From Brachionus manjavacas (lineage: Eukaryota; Rotifera; Eurotatoria; Ploima; Brachionidae), in NCBI GenBank assembly GCA_019054805.1, contig JAHQIY010000003.1, forward strand, positions 8,122,001 to 8,186,000: 64,000 nucleotides of DNA, written 5' to 3'. Each line of letters opens with the position of its first letter. The stretch's first letter is position 1. Under the pieces are notes generated by a model, which did not search any database, had not been told where the DNA came from, and saw nothing but the letters and a program-made list of their open reading frames with translations. Positions 58,146 through 64,000 of this stretch are shown piece after piece. The translations under genes and the position numbers were made by a program.

Positions 58146-60168
58146 TGAAAATTTTAAATTTAATCATTTTTTTTTATTTATCTATTGTTGTTAATAGTTT
58201 ATTTAATATTTCAAAAAAAAAAAGACGCTTTTCTTTATTTTGTTTTATTTATATTCGGTGGAGTTGTAGAACTAAACAGTGCCCATTTAAAACTCATTAC
58301 CTCATATCAGTTGATACAAAGTGTCATGAGGGGATATCATGAACATTTTATTTTTTTTCAACTCATACACTCATTCTAAAACTTGTATAATTTATTTAAT
58401 TTTTTTTCAATTATCTTGAAAAGTTTTTATTTCTTCAGTCTTAACTGAATCATTTAAAACTAAAATTAAGAAATTTAAATGGACATTATTCGAATTGAAT
58501 TCCTTTTTTCTGTTTCTTTATTTTAGTTGGGATTTGAGATTTTTTCAATTATTTTAAATGAAGATAATAACTTTGATCATAAAAGGAACTTGACTTTGAT
58601 CCGCTTTGATTCATTCAAGCAAAATTAAAATTCGATACGCTATTTAAAAAAGGTTATCATGAAATTAAAAGATCTTGGTTAAGCTCTCAGCGTTGAACGG
58701 CCTTTGCTACCAGTCAATGTCTTCCCAAAGGATCTAAGTGTATCTTATGGTTAATAACTATTAACAATTAATAAGAAAATAATAAAAAAACTTATCTGAA
58801 CATTTAAAATCTAAACTTTTTATTAAAAAAAAATAAATTGTATTTAATCAATGTTTTCCATTTTTTTAAAAAATCTGTACTCTTTGAAAATTCACAATAG
58901 AAAACAGTTTTTAGTAAAAATTTGTTTGGCTTTTTTATCATTGGAATCTAACTGGACTTATAATTAATTTTAATTAATTTTGTTCAAAAAGTAAAGTTTA
59001 CTTTTTGCTTTTTATCAATAACCCATTTAAACTTTATATTTTATATTTATATTTTGTATCCACTTTATTTTGATATTTCTTTGGATTTTTATTTTTTTAA
59101 TTTATCTGTATTTAAAAATTTATACATCGCCTATGAGGTAATTGAAATAAATAAAAATATTAAATATAAAAATATAATAAACTTCATACTTAATAATTTG
59201 GTCGAATGATGATTTGTCTTAAAAGCATAAAAGTAAATTAAAGATAAATTTTTATTTCTTTACTTACCAGTTTATATTTTCTAATAATAATATTAAGCGA
59301 TTTTTTTCAACTCTGAACAAATTACTTTCAAATCATTTAAAAAAGCATTTAATTAAATTCCTATATTAAATAAAATGCTAACAACTTCTAATTTATTAAA
59401 TGTTCTATTGAATTCAAATAATTTCTCATCTCTTGAAGAAAAAATTAAAATTATTCAACATTGTGAATGAGACTTTTTTTATTGCCTTAATCTGAGTAAT
59501 ACTTTCGTTAGTATTTTTAAGCAAAGTTTGTATGTAAATGGCGCCATCCAGTCGATTTTTTTGCAAATAAACTATACAGTTAAACGAATGTATATATTGA
59601 GATGGTATAAAAAGACCAAAACCAAGATAATACAAGAAAAATATCTGATAACATCTCCTAATGTAACTGTTTCTTTTAGCCTCATTTCTCCTGAACGAAT
59701 CCCACTTTATCGTCCATGAAAGATCGAGCCTTGCTTGACTTTTCAGAAATAGCATTATTTCTGTTTCAAAATTAAGTATAATCGTAAAAAACTAAAATAA
59801 AAAATAAAAATCTTTAATTTGATTATTTTTCTAAAAATAAGCTTCAATTTCCAAAAAGTATAAATTCACGGGAATAGATCAAAATAGCTAGAATTAAAAT
59901 TAATTAAATTAAAAATAAGGGTCTAGTGGAAAATGTGAACAATTGTTCACAAAAAAATGTGACCATGAGTATCAGTCCAAAATGTGAACATTTGTTCACA
60001 TAATCTCTGGTCACATATTTGGTGACCTGGTCACATAAAAAAAAAAATGTTCACCAAATTTTAGATTAAAAAAATAAAAATTAAATAATTTAAAAAAGAC
60101 AAAAATTTAAAAACACTATTTTATTATGCTAAGATAAATTTTAACTCTTTTTCTTTTACACTATGATT
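58146..60168 (+). repeat. Left arm of a giant inverted repeat
   Basis: Read in reverse complement, this segment matches 61970-64000 almost base for base; position p corresponds to about 122146 minus p. The few differences include one T in the run near 58168, and a short insertion where GTGACCTGGTCAC here is GTGACCATAAGCTGGTCAC in the other arm (near 60028). Open frames within it (for example the minus-strand frame at 59426-59755) recur unchanged in the other arm, but do not look like real genes. From about 59928 to 60168 it contains one end of the Merlin transposon, cut off at 60168. The outer edge cannot be placed, as its partner meets the window end. Confidence 0.93.
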
Positions 60169-60409
60169 TGTTTTATTTATATTCGGTGGAGTTGTAGAAC
60201 TAAACAGGGCCCATTTAAAACTCATTACCTCATATCAGTTGATACAAAGTGTCATGAGGGGATATCATGAACATTTTATTTTTTTTCAACTCATACACTC
60301 GTTCTAAAACTTGTATAATTTATTTAATTTTTTTTTCAATTATCTTGAAAAGTTTTTATTTCTTCAGTCTTAACTGAATCATTTAAAACTAAAATTAAGA
60401 AATTTAAAT
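60169..60409 (+). repeat. Third copy of a 240-bp piece of the arm, direct orientation
   Basis: This matches 58241-58480 in the same orientation with a few changes (GTGCCC to GGGCCC, CACTCATTC to CACTCGTTC, one extra T). The same piece lies inverted at about 63666-63905, so there are three copies. It begins exactly where the truncated Merlin end stops, so the junction at 60168/60169 is a rearrangement breakpoint. Confidence 0.9.
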
Positions 60410-61392
60410 CTAATTGAATTGATGACCATTTTGTAAAAATTACTGAAAAAATTATCCGAAATCCTAAGTGGCATATAGTCTGTTATTACTTTTCTTTAAA
60501 TTTCTTTCCTTTGTTCTCTTTATATTTTGAAATAAAAAAATTGACCCAATTAATTGATCAAAAAATCTTAACTTATATTTACTTAACTGCATAATTTAAT
60601 TATAAATTTTTAGCAAAAATTAAATTTCTAAAGAGTTTTATCGGCTTTAAATCTAACTATTTTGGTGGAGTTTTACACTTTATTTATTTAAATTTAATAT
60701 AATCAACGACTAAATATAAAATTGATACTTAAAATCATCTCAAATATTTAATTTGTAATTTCTAGGAATAGACTTTACGTCAATTCTGGCCATATCGAAA
60801 AAATTTGAAAAAATTTTTACAAAATATATTTTATAAAGTTTGATTTAATTAAGTAAAAAAAAAAGTTTTTTATTGGCAATGAAATTAAAAATTGAAATCA
60901 ATTTAATCGGTTTAAAAATTGATGATAATGAAAACGTCCTAGTTCGTCAATTACCTAAAGTTTCCATCAAGCTCTTGCATTTACACCACCAGATGATCTT
61001 ATGTTTGGTTTTGGGCTTATTAAAAACAAAAGTTGATAATGCAAAAATTTTAGAATTTTATGATTATTTCGAAACTTATTATGTTGGGAAAAATATAATC
61101 ATTAAAACAGGAAAAGGAAGAGATTTCTGGAACAAGCTTTTTGGATAAAGAATGTACATAACAAAATTAAAAACTGTTTGCCAAGAACTAATTATTTTTG
61201 CATGATAATGTTCTTTGATTTCAAATTTGCTCAAGTTACTTTTTCTCTAGTTAAAGGGCTATTAAGTAATTTTAAAATTAATGAGCAACTTATTGAATAA
61301 GAAATTAAAGTCTTTCTATTGAAAAAAATGTGAATTAATGTTCGCCTTAATCAAGCGTCAAAATTAATTTTCAGTTAAAAATCAGTTGAAAA
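60410..61392. other. Unique spacer of the inverted repeat
   Basis: This segment is not duplicated in the arms. Most of it is plain AT-rich DNA; the only coding-like part is the transposase remnant at 60870-61200. Confidence 0.6.
60870..61200 (+). pseudogene. Transposase C-terminal remnant (MULE / FLYWCH-associated type)
   Basis: Switching frames twice gives ALAFTPPDDLMFGF, then ILEFYDYFETYYVGKN and GRDFWNKLF, then IKNVHNKIKNCLPRTN. This follows a pattern seen in MULE-type transposase proteins of invertebrates: ALAFVPPxDV...LLDYFExTYIG...P.FPIxLWN.H.....LPRTNNSVEGWH. It is dead because of frame changes, and it ends before the expected EGWH. The family call is from remembered pattern and moderate. 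Confidence 0.5.
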
Positions 61393-61400
61393 TTATTTTT

Positions 61401-62227
61401 GGGTCTAGTGGAAAATGTGAACAATTGTTCACAAAAAAATGTGACCATGAGTATATTGACTTTCGCATACAGCGATTCGTCAATCTCAACAATCTTGCTT
61501 GGACCTGCAAATTTAAGATTTAAACGGTCAATATCAATTGCACAAAGTTGTCTAAGCTTAATGAAAATTTCAGAAACAGTATCTTTATTGATTTTTTGAT
61601 TAAAATTCAATTCAATAATTGGAATTGTTTTATCAATAGTTAGCTGAGCTGCCCAACACTTAAACACTCCCAATAAAATTCTAAGAGGTTTTTTAAAAAG
61701 CGAAAAAAAAGAATCATCGAATGCTGATTTATAACATCCACACCCAGAACATCTCCAAGTTATTATAGTATTAGTAGCATCTTTACTCCTTTTCCGCAAT
61801 TTTAATTCCATTGCTTGCAGATGTTTTTTGCACTTATTATTTTGACATTTACGACTAGCCCGTACCAAACCAATTGCAGAGACTTGTCTAAAAATTTTTA
61901 AATCAATATTTTCATCCATTTTTTGAATTTTGAATAGAATGATGAAATCTAAATTGTAATTTTTAGCTTAATCATAGTGTAAAAGAATAAGAGTTAAAAT
62001 TTATCTTAGCATAATAAAATAGTGTTTTTAAATTTTTGTCTTTTTTAAATTATTTAATTTTTATTTTTTTAATCTAAAATTTGGTGAACATTTTTTTTTT
62101 TTATGTGACCAGCTTATGGTCACCAAATATGTGACCAGAGATTATGTGAACAAATGTTCACATTTTGGACTTGATACTCATGGTCACATTTTTTTGTGAA
62201 CAATTGTTCACATTTTCCACTAGACCC
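61401..62227 (-). mobile_element. Merlin-type DNA transposon, internally deleted
   Basis: An 827-bp element with inverted ends of about 53 bp: GGGTCTAGTGGAAAATGTGA, CAATTGTTCAC, TGTGACCATGAGTAT at the left, and the same in reverse at the right. Flanks are TTATTTTT at 61393-61400 and TTATTTTT at 62228-62235, a perfect 8-bp target duplication. It encodes the first part of a transposase on the minus strand, which runs into the left terminal repeat. Merlin elements are relatives of bacterial IS1595/ISXO2 elements and make 8-9-bp duplications. It cannot move by itself. Confidence 0.88.
61455..61919 (-). pseudogene. Merlin transposase, N-terminal part
   Basis: An open frame starts MDENIDLKIFRQVSAIG. 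A zinc-ribbon-like group follows (CQNNKC and, after 30 residues, CSGCGC), then SAFDDSFFSLFKKPLRILLG, a helical region, and KIVEIDESLYAKVN. The EIDES block is the first catalytic aspartate region of the ISXO2/Merlin DDE domain. Directly after it the frame enters the terminal inverted repeat, so the second and third catalytic residues are missing. The frame is otherwise intact, so the deletion, not point mutation, inactivated it. Confidence 0.8.
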
Positions 62228-64000
62228 TTATTTTTAATTTAATTAATTTTAATTCTAGCTATTTTGATCTATTCCCGTGAATTTATACTTTTTGGAAATT
62301 GAAGCTTATTTTTAGAAAAATAATCAAATTAAAGATTTTTATTTTTTATTTTAGTTTTTTACGATTATACTTAATTTTGAAACAGAAATAATGCTATTTC
62401 TGAAAAGTCAAGCAAGGCTCGATCTTTCATGGACGATAAAGTGGGATTCGTTCAGGAGAAATGAGGCTAAAAGAAACAGTTACATTAGGAGATGTTATCA
62501 GATATTTTTCTTGTATTATCTTGGTTTTGGTCTTTTTATACCATCTCAATATATACATTCGTTTAACTGTATAGTTTATTTGCAAAAAAATCGACTGGAT
62601 GGCGCCATTTACATACAAACTTTGCTTAAAAATACTAACGAAAGTATTACTCAGATTAAGGCAATAAAAAAAGTCTCATTCACAATGTTGAATAATTTTA
62701 ATTTTTTCTTCAAGAGATGAGAAATTATTTGAATTCAATAGAACATTTAATAAATTAGAAGTTGTTAGCATTTTATTTAATATAGGAATTTAATTAAATG
62801 CTTTTTTAAATGATTTGAAAGTAATTTGTTCAGAGTTGAAAAAAATCGCTTAATATTATTATTAGAAAATATAAACTGGTAAGTAAAGAAATAAAAATTT
62901 ATCTTTAATTTACTTTTATGCTTTTAAGACAAATCATCATTCGACCAAATTATTAAGTATGAAGTTTATTATATTTTTATATTTAATATTTTTATTTATT
63001 TCAATTACCTCATAGGCGATGTATAAATTTTTAAATACAGATAAATTAAAAAAACAAAATCCAAAGAAATATCAAAATAAAGTGGATACAAAATATAAAT
63101 ATAAAATATAAAGTTTAAATGGGTTATTGATAAAAAGCAAAAAGTAAACTTTACTTTTTGAACAAAATTAATTAAAATTAATTATAAGTCCAGTTAGATT
63201 CCAATGATAAAAAAAGCCAAACAAATTTTTACTAAAAACTGTTTTCTATTGTGAATTTTCAAAGAGTACAGATTTTTTAAAAAAATGGAAAACATTGATT
63301 AAATACAATTTATTTTTTTTTAATAAAAAGTTTAGATTTTAAATGTTCAGATAAGTTTTTTATTATTTTCTTATTAATTGTTAATAGTTATTAACCATAA
63401 GATACACTTAGATCCTTTGGGAAGACATTGACTGGTAGCAAAGGCCGTTCAACGCTGAGAGCTTAACCAAGATCTTTTAATTTCATGATAACCTTTTTTA
63501 AATAGCGTATCGAATTTTAATTTTGCTTGAATGAATCAAAGCGGATCAAAGTCAAGTTCCTTTTATGATCAAAGTTATTATCTTCATTTAAAATAATTGA
63601 AAAAATCTCAAATCCCAACTAAAATAAAGAAACAGAAAAAAGGAATTCAATTCGAATAATGTCCATTTAAATTTCTTAATTTTAGTTTTAAATGATTCAG
63701 TTAAGACTGAAGAAATAAAAACTTTTCAAGATAATTGAAAAAAAAATTAAATAAATTATACAAGTTTTAGAATGAGTGTATGAGTTGAAAAAAAATAAAA
63801 TGTTCATGATATCCCCTCATGACACTTTGTATCAACTGATATGAGGTAATGAGTTTTAAATGGGCACTGTTTAGTTCTACAACTCCACCGAATATAAATA
63901 AAACAAAATAAAGAAAAGCGTCTTTTTTTTTTTGAAATATTAAATAAACTATTAACAACAATAGATAAATAAAAAAAATGATTAAATTTAAAATTTTCAA
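61970..64000 (-). repeat. Right arm of the giant inverted repeat (continues past the window)
   Basis: Reverse complement of 58146-60168, nearly identical. The inner edge at 61970 lies inside the complete Merlin element, just before its transposase start. At the window edge the match is still perfect apart from one T, so the arm continues beyond 64000. Its mirror at the left continues towards the actin gene. Confidence 0.93.

Noticed and set aside
59426-59755. 109-codon frame present in both arms of the inverted repeat (also 62391-62720) as a candidate gene
   Set aside because: Its identity in two places follows from the inverted repeat. The translation has random-like composition and no family features, and the opposite strand is equally open.

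Overview
This window is nuclear DNA from a small invertebrate animal. It is very AT-rich, its genes are split by introns of about 45-75 nt with plain GT...AG ends, and it carries animal-only genes (IFT80, muscle LIM proteins, TMEM26 family, actin). The tiny introns, the base composition and a divergent leucine-rich-type receptor with seven membrane spans suggest a rotifer such as Brachionus. That is a judgement of style, not a proof.

Layout. 1.4-3.2 kb: an eight-exon enzyme of the tan / carcinine hydrolase family, then tRNA-Ser(GCT). 3.9-5.2 kb: piggyBac-like debris. 6.0-10.8 kb: a complete 13-exon IFT80 gene whose joined exons give 773 residues. 11.5-18.9 kb and 21.4-24.1 kb: two long, low-complexity, probably disordered proteins that I cannot name. 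24.1-29.7 kb: a repeat-rich stretch with a GGGTCTAG-ended element, a decayed LINE with a second retro-insertion inside it, and a 0.93-kb piggyBac-like element with long terminal inverted repeats. 29.7-30.9 kb: L-serine/threonine dehydratase (six exons). 31.1 kb: a hAT-type MITE. 31.9-34.3 kb: an intronless seven-span receptor; a decayed relative of it lies at 38.9-39.8 kb. 34.6-35.7 kb (minus): an ankyrin-repeat protein. 40.4-41.1 kb: a pogo/Tigger-type element. 41.9-43.3 kb: a TMEM26-family membrane protein. 43.8-45.5 kb: reverse transcriptase and endonuclease debris. 47.5-52.1 kb: two nearly identical single-LIM muscle LIM protein genes in tandem. 53-55.6 kb: LINE debris and two fold-back repeats. 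56.7-57.8 kb: an intronless actin gene with two perfect CArG boxes upstream.

The most unusual structure is at the right end. From about 58.15 kb to the window edge the DNA is one very long inverted repeat: arms of at least 2.0 kb, nearly identical, around a 1.8-kb spacer. The right inner edge lies inside a Merlin-type transposon that is complete at both ends (827 bp, perfect 8-bp target duplication). The left arm contains only one end of that transposon, joined abruptly to a third, directly oriented copy of a 240-bp piece of the arm. This looks like a template-switch rearrangement. Since the arms still match at the window edge, a second, inverted actin locus may lie beyond position 64000.

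The genes do not form a pathway, as expected in an animal genome. The only neighbourhood link is that the LIM pair and the actin gene, all likely muscle or cytoskeletal genes, sit within 10 kb of each other. All exon joins below were made by reading frame, splice signal and family resemblance only; no transcript or database evidence was available.
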